Shown here: positions 7,267-17,233 of the stretch, one piece after another
Position numbering within the stretch: position 1 is the stretch's first letter
Layout of the letters: each line of letters opens with the position of its first letter
Source of the DNA: Bacteroidota bacterium
Lineage (GTDB): Bacteria > Bacteroidota > Bacteroidia > Cytophagales > Cyclobacteriaceae
DNA length: 64,000 bases
Assembly (NCBI GenBank): GCA_016178785.1
Contig: JACOSO010000096.1
Span: forward strand, 1-64,000
Direction: 5' to 3'
The notes under the pieces: generated by a model
What the model was told of the DNA's origin: nothing
Databases searched by the model: none
What the model saw: only the letters and a program-made list of their open reading frames with translations
Program-made: the position numbers and the translations under genes

Positions 7267-10080
7267 TTAGATATCTAATTCAATTGTCTGCCCAGCGGTA
7301 AATCCTTTGCCTTCCTTTTTCACTTTCTCTTCTTGATTATTTTCTTCTTTTTCCCCGAAGAGGTTTGACTGCTGTGCTTCTTTTGCCTTTGACGTTTTTG
7401 CTTTTGCTGGTTTTCCGTTGACGAGGACTTGCTCCTTTGGTTCCGCTTCGAAGAGGCTTGCTTGCTCGCCCTCCGGATCGGTTTCCGATTTTTTTTTTGA
7501 TGACGGAGAGTCTTTAGCTTCCGTCATCTCAACAACTTCGTTTTCGTCATCGCCTTCTTCGAGGCCTGACTCTTCCGGTTCTTCCACCGGAATCACTTTC
7601 GTGACTTTGTTCTGCGAGAGCCTGTTGCCCATCGCTTTCCATCCCTTCACGTCAATGACGTCTTCCAGGTTAATGATTTCGGTTTCTTTGACCTTGCCTT
7701 TACCCTTAACTGATTCCATCTGCACCTCAGGATTGTCTGATGTTGTTACAAATTCCAGGCGCGAGCCAATTCCTTCGCTGATGAAATTGAAGTCCTTATC
7801 GGGTGTAGTAGTCTCAATCTGGAATCGCTTCACGAAATACTGTTTGCTTTCACCATCGATGTAAACAGCAGAAACAATTTTTTTTGGGTTGAATTTCTCA
7901 ATCAACAATGTTTTGTTCTCAGGTTCGTATCGGTTATTCAAATCAAAGTTGGTGATCTTGTAATTCCCCGACTTGCTGATAGCGATGATTTGATCGTCAC
8001 CATCGAACTTACCGACATGTTTACCTCGCTTGTCCTTGTTCAGGCGGCCGCTGGCATCGTCAAACCAAAGCTCAAGTCCGCTGAGAGTTGATCCTCTTCC
8101 TTCTTTGAAATCCACTTTGCGAACAGGGTATTTTGTGATTGTATTTCCTCTTGCCCCACGACCCTTGATTTCCATTTCGGAAAAATCGAAATCAAAAATC
8201 TTCTTCCTTGCCGTACTGCTTTGACTCAGTTTCACCTCCACAACTTCTGCCTCTCCATTCGGATTGGCGCTTAAGTAGTGAACCTTGCTGTTTGCACTAC
8301 CCTGGTCGAGATTATATTCCTTGTCGCGAATGATCGCAGGCATGGCAAAACGCTTAGCGAATGTTTTGCCACTCTTGCCATCGCTGTAAATTAAATTATA
8401 AACCATGCGTTCATCGCCTTTCTTCCAGATGCCAACGTGCAAAATGTCTTTGCCCATAAACACTTTCTCTTTGATGCGGCTCACGAGAGCCTTGCCGTCT
8501 CTGCGAATCGCGATCACATCATCAAGCTCAGAGCAGTCGGCAATAAATTCATCTTTCTTCAATCCCCAGCCGATGAATCCGTCAGTACGGTTTACATACA
8601 GCTTCTGGTTATTTGAAATTACTTCTGTAGCTGTAACAGATTGGAAGCTCTTGATCTCTGTTTTACGTTCGCGTCCTTTACCATATTTATCGAGCAAGTT
8701 TTGGTAGTAGGCAATCGCATAATCAGTAAGATGCTTCAAATGGTGAAGCGTTTCTTTCAATTCCTTTTCAAGATCGCGAAGTAACTCATCTGCTTTGAAT
8801 GAATCGTATTTTGAAATTCGCTTGATGCGGATTTCTAACAGTCGAAGAATATCGTCTCTTGTGATCTCGCGGTAGAATTGTTTTTTGTAAGGTTTAAGTC
8901 CTTTATCCGTAGTAGAAATAACTTCTTCAAACGTTTCGCAATTTTCGATGTCGCGATAAATTCTTTTCTCAATGAATATCTTTTCAAGCGAGGAGAAAAG
9001 GATCTTCTCCATCAACTCGCTCTTCTTAATCTCAAGCTCGCGTTTCAGGAGCTTCACGCTCAAGTCCGTGTTGACTTTCAGTATCTCATTCACTTTCATG
9101 AACTGAGGCCTGTCTTCAACAATTACACAGGCGTTTGGCGAAATCGAAACTTCGCAATCGGTGAATGCATACAGCGCATCGATCGCAATTTCCGGTGAAA
9201 TGCCGGGTTGAAGGTTCACTACAATCTCTACATCTTTGGCTGTGTTGTCGATCACCTGCTTCACTTTGATCTTCCCCTTCTCGCTAGCCTTTACAATCGA
9301 TTCAATCAATGAAGTAGTTGTCGTGCCAAAAGGAATTTCTTTGATCGCCAAAGTTTTCTTGTCAACAATCTCAATCTTCGATCGCACTTTTATTTTTCCA
9401 CCGCGGTATCCCTGATCATATTCCGAAAAATCAGCAATACCTCCGGTCGGGAAGTCAGGATAGATTTTAGGACTCTTCCCCTTCAATACATCGATCGATG
9501 CTTTGATCAATTCGCAAAAGTTGTGAGGAAGGATTTTTGTTGAAAGACCAACTGCAATACCTTCAACCCCTTGTGCCAGCAACAGCGGAAATTTAACGGG
9601 CAGTGTTACAGGCTCCTTCTTTCTTCCGTCATAGGAAAGTTGCCACTCGGTTGTCTTCTCATTGTAAACTACGTCAAGTGCAAATTTAGAAAGGCGTGCT
9701 TCAATATAACGTGGTGCTGCTGCACTATCGCCTGTGCGTACATCGCCCCAGTTACCTTGTGTATCTAACAATATATCCTTCTGGCCAATATTTACAATTG
9801 CTTCACCAATTGCTGCATCGCCATGAGGGTGAAATTGCATGGTGTTTCCTATCACATTCGCCACTTTGTTGAAGCGGCCGTCATCCATTACTTTCAAGGA
9901 GTGCATGATCCTGCGCTGCACCGGCTTGAGACCGTCTTCAATGCGTGGAACCGCACGCTCCAGAATTACATACGAAGCGTAATCGAGAAACCAGTCTTCA
10001 TACATACCATCGATGGCAACAGAATGAACCGTTCCATCTTCACTCCCCGATTTCCCTTTCGATTTAATTTTCTTACTCAT
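7267..10080 (-). CDS. parC: DNA topoisomerase IV subunit A
   Basis: 937 residues. The breakage-reunion domain includes VPRIEDGLKPVQRRIMHSL and FHPHGDAAIGEA; the catalytic tyrosine is Tyr125 in AAPRYIEARL. A C-terminal DNA-wrapping beta-propeller region follows from about residue 520. The last 130 residues or so are an acidic and lysine-rich low-complexity tail (EEPEESGLEEGDDENEVVEM and similar), which is extended relative to E. coli ParC. The strict GyrA-box (QRRGGKG) is not seen, supporting ParC over GyrA. The parE gene lies 43 bases upstream on the same strand, giving a complete topoisomerase IV operon. Confidence 0.92.
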   Translation of the reverse strand: MSKKIKSKGKSGSEDGTVHSVAIDGMYEDWFLDYASYVILERAVPRIEDGLKPVQRRIMHSLKVMDDGRFNKVANVIGNTMQFHPHGDAAIGEAIVNIGQKDILLDTQGNWGDVRTGDSAAAPRYIEARLSKFALDVVYNEKTTEWQLSYDGRKKEPVTLPVKFPLLLAQGVEGIAVGLSTKILPHNFCELIKASIDVLKGKSPKIYPDFPTGGIADFSEYDQGYRGGKIKVRSKIEIVDKKTLAIKEIPFGTTTTSLIESIVKASEKGKIKVKQVIDNTAKDVEIVVNLQPGISPEIAIDALYAFTDCEVSISPNACVIVEDRPQFMKVNEILKVNTDLSVKLLKRELEIKKSELMEKILFSSLEKIFIEKRIYRDIENCETFEEVISTTDKGLKPYKKQFYREITRDDILRLLEIRIKRISKYDSFKADELLRDLEKELKETLHHLKHLTDYAIAYYQNLLDKYGKGRERKTEIKSFQSVTATEVISNNQKLYVNRTDGFIGWGLKKDEFIADCSELDDVIAIRRDGKALVSRIKEKVFMGKDILHVGIWKKGDERMVYNLIYSDGKSGKTFAKRFAMPAIIRDKEYNLDQGSANSKVHYLSANPNGEAEVVEVKLSQSSTARKKIFDFDFSEMEIKGRGARGNTITKYPVRKVDFKEGRGSTLSGLELWFDDASGRLNKDKRGKHVGKFDGDDQIIAISKSGNYKITNFDLNNRYEPENKTLLIEKFNPKKIVSAVYIDGESKQYFVKRFQIETTTPDKDFNFISEGIGSRLEFVTTSDNPEVQMESVKGKGKVKETEIINLEDVIDVKGWKAMGNRLSQNKVTKVIPVEEPEESGLEEGDDENEVVEMTEAKDSPSSKKKSETDPEGEQASLFEAEPKEQVLVNGKPAKAKTSKAKEAQQSNLFGEKEENNQEEKVKKEGKGFTAGQTIELDI

Positions 10081-10123
10081 TTGTTCGTTGCAAATTTCTA
10101 ATTATAAATTTCAGATAAACACA

Positions 10124-12007
<1,884 letters not shown>

Positions 12008-12200
12008 GATATTCTATTTGCAGAGGTAAAGTTTAAAAAATCAAAATGACACTATCCAAAAAATCAGGATCGGATAATTGTTCATTAAAGGAAATAAATT
12101 TTTGTTGCATTTCATTTTTGTGAACCAAATCAAACTTAAAACTGTGAAAGAATGAAACAAAGATAACTTGCTGGTTATCAGTAGTAATAAATCAGCTTAT

Positions 12201-12641
12201 TCAAACTGCTTGTTTACTAAAAAATCTTTGAGTGACTCGAAAAATCGGCCAGGATACTGACCATCCGATCAGCAAGATCAAGCTTCCATATATAATGAAG
12301 CCGATGCGGGCGTAATCAAATTTTTCGGTACTGTTGTAGAGGCTGATGAAACTCAGGCCCACGACAAAGAATAGATTGGCACAAACTACAAGTCCATAAA
12401 ACCAAGCCTTGAAATCGTGGTCAGTTTCAGGTAAAATTCGGGTCACGGCAAAGACTGATGCATTGGTGAGTGCAAGAATTGCAAGCGCAATGTAAAATAA
12501 TGTCTCTTTCGACAACGAAATGACCTTAGAGTTTTCGCTAACTGTAACAGGATCGGGCAGCGAGGCATACACGTACATAAAGACCCCAAGCATTGCAATC
12601 AAAGAAAAGAACCAGATAACCTTGAAGATTTTTAAACCCAT
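12201..12641 (-). CDS. Four-helix membrane protein, uncharacterised
   Basis: 146 residues with four hydrophobic segments at about residues 7-26, 47-65, 82-102 and 112-132, and an exposed loop VYASLPDPVTVSENSKVISLSKE after helix 1. It reads as an integral inner-membrane protein. I do not recognise a named family or any catalytic motif. It is divergent from the small lipoprotein gene at 12702, and the 193 bases between it and the parE start hold no gene. Confidence 0.65.
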   Translation of the reverse strand: MGLKIFKVIWFFSLIAMLGVFMYVYASLPDPVTVSENSKVISLSKETLFYIALAILALTNASVFAVTRILPETDHDFKAWFYGLVVCANLFFVVGLSFISLYNSTEKFDYARIGFIIYGSLILLIGWSVSWPIFRVTQRFFSKQAV

Positions 12642-12701
12642 GTGCTACTTTTGAAAAAGTGATTTGGCCGCAAAGTAATTTGAATTGAAGTTAAAAACCG
12701 A

Positions 12702-13064
12702 ATGATGCAAAAATTAATTATTTTATTGGTCTGGGCTGCATTTAGTTGCGGAAAACCACTTCCCCAATTGGAAGGTATTGACATGAAACAGTGGAAAGCC
12801 GATAAGTTGGGCTGTTCTGGTTTTCGAGAAAAGTCACTGGACATATTTTCTTCACAAAAGAATAAACTTAAGGGGCTATCTGAAGCTGACATTTTACAAT
12901 TGCTCGGCCGGCCGGATCAGAACGAGCTCTACAAGCGCAATCAGAAATTCTTTTACTATTTCGTTGAGTCATCAAGCAAATGTGATTCATCCAAAACAGA
13001 TGCACGAAGACTTTCCATCCGGTTTAATGCGATGGAAATGGCGAAGGAAGTTGTGATTGAGTAA
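12702..13064 (+). CDS. Small putative lipoprotein, possibly BamE/SmpA-like
   Basis: 120 residues. The N-terminus (MMQKLIILLVWAAFSCGK) has a lipobox-like AFSC, so it is probably a lipoprotein anchored at that Cys. The middle (GLSEADILQLLGRPDQNELYK, then FFYYFVES and RLSIRFNAMEMAKEVVIE) resembles the SmpA/OmlA (BamE) alpha-beta fold, in which a 'G.s..dv...lG.P' turn is followed by a hairpin. That match is by eye and weak. Its stop touches the stop end of the convergent gene at 13065. Confidence 0.6.
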   Translation: MMQKLIILLVWAAFSCGKPLPQLEGIDMKQWKADKLGCSGFREKSLDIFSSQKNKLKGLSEADILQLLGRPDQNELYKRNQKFFYYFVESSSKCDSSKTDARRLSIRFNAMEMAKEVVIE

Positions 13065-13550
13065 TCACGAATGCAGCGCATTCTTCTGAAAATGAGATTG
13101 CTTCGTTTTTGCTTTATTAATCTTTTGCCAAAGAATATTAACAAGTTCATCTTTCTTCTTTGAATTAAAAGGATAGAGCAGGGAGGGCTTGAAATAAATC
13201 TTATCTCCTACTTGCTCAGGGTTATAAAACATTATCTCGTAGTGGCCTATCAAAGTACGAAGCTCCAGGTCTTTAATGTTCTCCAGCGGCACAAGGATGT
13301 CGGCTTCTTTTCGAATAACGTACAGATATTCATCGTCAAACTCTACCCGATGAAGTTTGCTGTTCATTATATAATATCGATACAACACAAAGCCCCACGT
13401 TACCGGGAGAATAAAAGAGGTGATTCGCAATCCTTCAAAGGATTCGTAGGCTATCAAAAGAAAAAAAACGATCAGTACTCCCCAAATAAAAATCTTGTAG
13501 GGTAGCAAAAACCGAGTTGATAAATTTGTGATCCTGGATTTTCCCTGCAT
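13065..13550 (-). CDS. Membrane protein, uncharacterised (PH-domain-like tail)
   Basis: About 161 residues from the ATG at 13550. A longer frame starting at 13634 would overlap the divergent dehydrogenase gene, so the internal start MQGKSRITNLSTR is preferred; it leaves 37 bases between the two divergent starts. Two adjacent hydrophobic helices (IFIWGVLIVFFLLIAYESF and SFILPVTWGFVLYRYYI) are followed by a soluble strand-rich part (KLHRVEFDDEYLYVIRKEADILVPLENIKDLEL) that looks like a bacterial PH-type domain. Function unknown. Confidence 0.6.
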   Translation of the reverse strand: MQGKSRITNLSTRFLLPYKIFIWGVLIVFFLLIAYESFEGLRITSFILPVTWGFVLYRYYIMNSKLHRVEFDDEYLYVIRKEADILVPLENIKDLELRTLIGHYEIMFYNPEQVGDKIYFKPSLLYPFNSKKKDELVNILWQKINKAKTKQSHFQKNALHS

Positions 13551-13587
13551 GAGTAACTTTTTATCTTTGCCGTCAAATTTATAAAAC

Positions 13588-14478
13588 ATGAACAACATCG
13601 CAGTGATTGGCTCTGGCACCATGGGTAATGGCATCGCCCACGTATTTGCTCAGTATGGTTATAAAGTGTCACTGATTGATATTTCAGAAGATGCTTTAAA
13701 GAAAGCGGTTGCCACCATCGACAAAAACCTGGCCCGCCAGGTTGAGAAAGGATCAATCACGGCCGATGTAAAACAAAAGGCATTAGCCAACCTCACCACC
13801 TCAACTTCGGTGAAAGAGGGAATCGGGCAAGCCGATTTAATAGTAGAAGCAGCAACAGAGAATATCGATTTGAAATTGAAAATCTTTAAAGACATGGATG
13901 AAGTTGCAAATCCCGCGGCCATTTTAGCCACCAACACTTCTTCTATTTCAATCACTAAAATTGCATCTGTTACCAATAGGCCTGCGCAAGTGATCGGTAT
14001 GCACTTTATGAATCCGGTGCCGGTGATGAAATTAGTTGAAGTCATTCGCGGCTATGCTACAAGTGATGAAACCACAAAAACAGTAATGGAACTTTCCAAA
14101 AAACTCGAAAAAATTCCTGTTGAAGTAAACGACTACCCAGGCTTTGTTGCCAATCGCATTCTTATGCCCATGATCAACGAAGCGATCTATTCTTTGTATG
14201 AAGGTGTTGCCGGTGTAAGTGAAATCGATAACGTAATGAAACTCGGTATGGCTCATCCCATGGGCCCCCTTCAGCTTGCAGACTTCATAGGACTTGATGT
14301 GTGCCTCTCTATACTAAGAGTACTTCATGATGGCTTTGGAAATCCGAAGTATGCGCCATGCCCTCTCCTCGTAAACATGGTGCAAGCGGGGCACAAGGGA
14401 GTGAAATCAGGAAATGGATTTTATCAATACAAGACTGGAAGCAAGGAATTAGTAGTTGCAGATAGATTTAAAAGGTAG
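13588..14478 (+). CDS. 3-hydroxybutyryl-CoA dehydrogenase (3-hydroxyacyl-CoA dehydrogenase family)
   Basis: 296 residues, a little longer than the family's usual 280-290. The NAD-binding Rossmann motif GSGTMGNGIAHVFAQ is at residues 8-22, and the catalytic region NTSSISITKIA and the active-site His139 in GMHFMNPVPVMKLVEVI are present. The C-terminal dimerisation domain contains NRILMPMINEAI and GPLQLADFIGLDV. It interconverts acetoacetyl-CoA and 3-hydroxybutyryl-CoA with NAD(P). It stands alone rather than in a butyrate cluster, so a role in fatty-acid or branched-chain degradation is equally possible. Confidence 0.92.
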   Translation: MNNIAVIGSGTMGNGIAHVFAQYGYKVSLIDISEDALKKAVATIDKNLARQVEKGSITADVKQKALANLTTSTSVKEGIGQADLIVEAATENIDLKLKIFKDMDEVANPAAILATNTSSISITKIASVTNRPAQVIGMHFMNPVPVMKLVEVIRGYATSDETTKTVMELSKKLEKIPVEVNDYPGFVANRILMPMINEAIYSLYEGVAGVSEIDNVMKLGMAHPMGPLQLADFIGLDVCLSILRVLHDGFGNPKYAPCPLLVNMVQAGHKGVKSGNGFYQYKTGSKELVVADRFKR

Positions 14479-14479
14479 C

Positions 14480-14552
14480 TGTGAGCAGTTGGCAGTTGGC
14501 AGTAGTCGAACAATTGTATTGGATTACTGCCTACTGTGAACTGCTGACTGCC
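14480..14552. repeat. Imperfect inverted repeat between convergent genes
   Basis: GTGAGCAGTTGGCAGTTGG continuing to GCAGTAG on the left pairs imperfectly (about 19 of 25 positions) with CTACTGTGAACTGCTGACTG on the right, about 20 bases apart. The left arm itself contains tandem CAGTTGG copies. It lies exactly between two converging genes and may act as a bidirectional terminator, although no long T-run follows. Confidence 0.5.
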
Positions 14553-14555
14553 TCC

Positions 14556-15866
14556 TTATTTCTTCACCCCCGGCTCACGCTTCAAGAATTCATCATAAAG
14601 TAAAGTCTGGCGACTGACCATCGGCATTTGCCAGCCATCGATGAACACGTTTTTGACTTGTGTTTTGGTCTCAAATGGATCTCCATCACAGACAAATAGA
14701 TTGGCGCTCTTGCCAACTTCGATGGATCCGATTTTATCTGCCACTCCAAAAATTTCAGCTGGTACAATCGTAATCGCTTTCAAGGCTTCCGTTTTATCCA
14801 TGCCATAAGCTACAGCGAAGCCGGCATGATAAGGAAGGTTACGATAATTTTGATTGCTCGTTTCATTCGACCTGATCATCACCTTAATCCCTGCCTTCAG
14901 CAAAAGCGAAGGGTTGGCATAAGCTTGATCATATCGATCATAATCACGAGTTGGCAATTCCAACACACCTCCTGTAATCACAGGAATTTTTGCTTTTGCA
15001 ATTTCATCAGCCACACGCCAGCCTTCAGCAACGCCCGTTAAAATGACTTTGCTGATCTTTTTTTCTTTCACCCACTTCAATGCTGCCTGAATGTCTTTTT
15101 CAGCATTCACTTCAATCAGCAGTGCACGCTCGCCACGCACCACGGGCAAAAGCGATTGCATCTCAGGATAAAAACCAGCGTCTCTTCCTTTTGTGGCAGA
15201 ATCAATTTTATGATACTGTAAGGCACGCTCCCACACCTCATTGATTTTCTTCATGGCATTCTCTGATGCCTTTTTTATTTCTTCATCTGTTCTGCGATCA
15301 AATCCTCCCCTCCTGCCGCTGCGTGGAAAGTTCAGAACAACACCTTCAAAGCCAGCATACATTTGTTCAGGCGTGTAACCATGTAAGTTGATCAACGCAC
15401 CGGTGCCTGCAAACAAATCGCCCGAAGGAGAAGCGAATGCCGTGGTCACTCCACTTATGCGAGTAACGGGAATTGGAACTGCATTGGGATTAACTGCCGT
15501 AAGCGCTTTCATCTGCGGAACAACATCACCCAGTTCGCTGAAGTCTTGTGTACGAGGGTCAGAGCCAATTTCAGAAAGACCTATGTTAGTGCCGCCATCG
15601 ATCATTCCCGGATAGATAAAAAGTCCCTTACAGTCGATCGTCTCTGCTCCTTGGGGGATGGAAACATTTTCTCCGACAGCTGTAATCTTACCGTTACTGA
15701 TAACAACTATTCCGTTTTTGAGAGTTCCTTTGGTTACCGTCTCGATTGTTGCATTGGTCAATGCAAAGGTTCCATATTTTGCTTTTGGATTTTGCGCACT
15801 GATATGAAATACAAGTGCGCACACAAGGGCCGTAATCAATCCCGATATTAATTGAATCTTCTTCAT
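14556..15866 (-). CDS. Secreted amidohydrolase-like protein with degenerate metal site
   Basis: 436 residues, signal peptide to about residue 25 (ending HISAQ). It has the amidohydrolase fold markers: the N-terminal beta-sandwich strand NGIVVISNGKITAVGENVSI, the PGMIDGG turn, and a C-terminal IGSIEVGKSANLFVCDGDP motif. The metal-binding HxH of the family is replaced by GTN (residues 92-94), and the later His ligands are also absent (IEVNAEKD, ILTGVAEGW). It is therefore probably catalytically inactive. Its start is three bases after the stop of the upstream paralogue, in a three-gene operon. Confidence 0.85.
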   Translation of the reverse strand: MKKIQLISGLITALVCALVFHISAQNPKAKYGTFALTNATIETVTKGTLKNGIVVISNGKITAVGENVSIPQGAETIDCKGLFIYPGMIDGGTNIGLSEIGSDPRTQDFSELGDVVPQMKALTAVNPNAVPIPVTRISGVTTAFASPSGDLFAGTGALINLHGYTPEQMYAGFEGVVLNFPRSGRRGGFDRRTDEEIKKASENAMKKINEVWERALQYHKIDSATKGRDAGFYPEMQSLLPVVRGERALLIEVNAEKDIQAALKWVKEKKISKVILTGVAEGWRVADEIAKAKIPVITGGVLELPTRDYDRYDQAYANPSLLLKAGIKVMIRSNETSNQNYRNLPYHAGFAVAYGMDKTEALKAITIVPAEIFGVADKIGSIEVGKSANLFVCDGDPFETKTQVKNVFIDGWQMPMVSRQTLLYDEFLKREPGVKK

Positions 15867-15869
15867 AAA

Positions 15870-17231
15870 TTATTTTTTATCTGTTTCTGAAAAAAGAAAC
15901 TCAGTTCCATCCATACAATTGTCGCGGCCTTTTTCGATGAAGGTTGGCTCATCAATATTTTGTTTTGGGTCCACCATCAAACGCATATCGGCTGGGTCAT
16001 TGGCCCGATCGAAGCGAACAATTCCATCTACGATGGTGAATTGCGGAACTCCATAGATCGAAAGCGGATGATTCTTAAAAATGGCGATGTCAGCATCTTT
16101 GCCAACCTCCAGTGAACCTGTGCGCGAATCAATCCCCAATTGTTTTGCCGGGTTGATTGTGATCAGCGAAAGCGCTTCGTCATCCGAAAGCTGTCCGTAC
16201 TTCTGTGTTTTTGCTGCTTCGTGATACAAGTGCCGCATCATCTCAGCATCGTCTGAATTGATCGAAGTCACCACACCATTTTTGGTGAGGATAGCAGCGT
16301 TGTAGGCAGTGGAATAATAAACTTCAAATTTATACGACCACCAGTCGGAGAACACCGAAGCCATCGCTCCGAATGCGGCAAGTTCAGGTGCAACTTTGAA
16401 ACCTTCATTCACGTGTTGGAAAGTAATACGTTTAATACCAAAATCTTTGCACACCTTCAGCAGCATAAAAATTTCGTCCGCACGGTAGCTGTGGCAATGG
16501 ATGATAATATTTCCTTTGAGAATTTCTGCGAGCGTTTCAAGGCGCAAATTGTAAACGGGAGGTGCACCACGAAATCCTTTAACCAATTTATTTTTATTAT
16601 AGGAATCCCAGTCTTCCATATATTTTTTGGCATCTGAAAAAGATTTGCGGATAACAAACTCCACACCCATCCGCGTGCGCGGTACAATGTTGTTTCCACC
16701 ACCGTGAACGCGTGTCGGATTTTCACCCAAAGCAAATTTGATGGTGCGAGGCGCTCCTTCCATTTTCATGGCATCTCCATCGAAAGTGCCATACCGAAGT
16801 TTCAATGTTTCGCATTGGCCACCAATGGCATTTGCTGATCCGTGCATGGCATGCACAGCAGTGACACCACCGCCAAGTGCGCGGTAAATTGAAATCTGCA
16901 GTGGGTTGATCACATCACCTTCGGCAACTTCGGCAGTCACCGGGCTTGTTGCTTCGTTTATCCCGTCAATTGCTATGTGAGAGTGTGCATCGATGATTCC
17001 AGGCATCACGAATAAACCGGTGGCGTCAATCACTTTCGCCCCCTGAGGTGCGGCAATATTTTTTCCGATCTGGGAAATCTTTCCATCCTTCACGAGCACA
17101 TCGGTTTCTGTAAGGGTGCCTTTAGTAACGGTAAGCACTGTTCCGTTTTTGATCAGCATATTTCCTTTGTCTTGCGCAACCGCCCAGGCCGCACAAAAAC
17201 TTAAGGCGAGTAATAAGAATATCTTCTTCAT
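15870..17231 (-). CDS. Secreted amidohydrolase, intact metal site
   Basis: 453 residues with a signal peptide (MKKIFLLLALSFCAAWAVAQ). All ligand motifs of the amidohydrolase superfamily are visible: HSH at residues 83-85 in IIDAHSHIAIDG, His245 and His247 in IIIHCHSYRADE, His273 in FQHVNEG, and Asp327/Asp328 in SINSDDAEMM. The C-terminus has the GSLEVGKDADIAIF signature. It resembles imidazolonepropionase-like or prolidase-type amidohydrolases; the substrate is unknown. It is the middle gene of three, with gaps of two and three bases, flanked by two paralogues that lack parts of the metal site. Confidence 0.88.
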   Translation of the reverse strand: MKKIFLLLALSFCAAWAVAQDKGNMLIKNGTVLTVTKGTLTETDVLVKDGKISQIGKNIAAPQGAKVIDATGLFVMPGIIDAHSHIAIDGINEATSPVTAEVAEGDVINPLQISIYRALGGGVTAVHAMHGSANAIGGQCETLKLRYGTFDGDAMKMEGAPRTIKFALGENPTRVHGGGNNIVPRTRMGVEFVIRKSFSDAKKYMEDWDSYNKNKLVKGFRGAPPVYNLRLETLAEILKGNIIIHCHSYRADEIFMLLKVCKDFGIKRITFQHVNEGFKVAPELAAFGAMASVFSDWWSYKFEVYYSTAYNAAILTKNGVVTSINSDDAEMMRHLYHEAAKTQKYGQLSDDEALSLITINPAKQLGIDSRTGSLEVGKDADIAIFKNHPLSIYGVPQFTIVDGIVRFDRANDPADMRLMVDPKQNIDEPTFIEKGRDNCMDGTEFLFSETDKK

Positions 17232-17233
17232 AT

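Noticed and set aside
7418-7864. A 148-codon frame opposite the parC tail
   Set aside because: Arises from the low-complexity acidic tail of parC read on the other strand; Ser-rich and unlike any protein.
13551-13634. Longer start for the PH-like membrane protein
   Set aside because: It would overlap the divergent dehydrogenase gene and add a stretch that looks like antisense of it.
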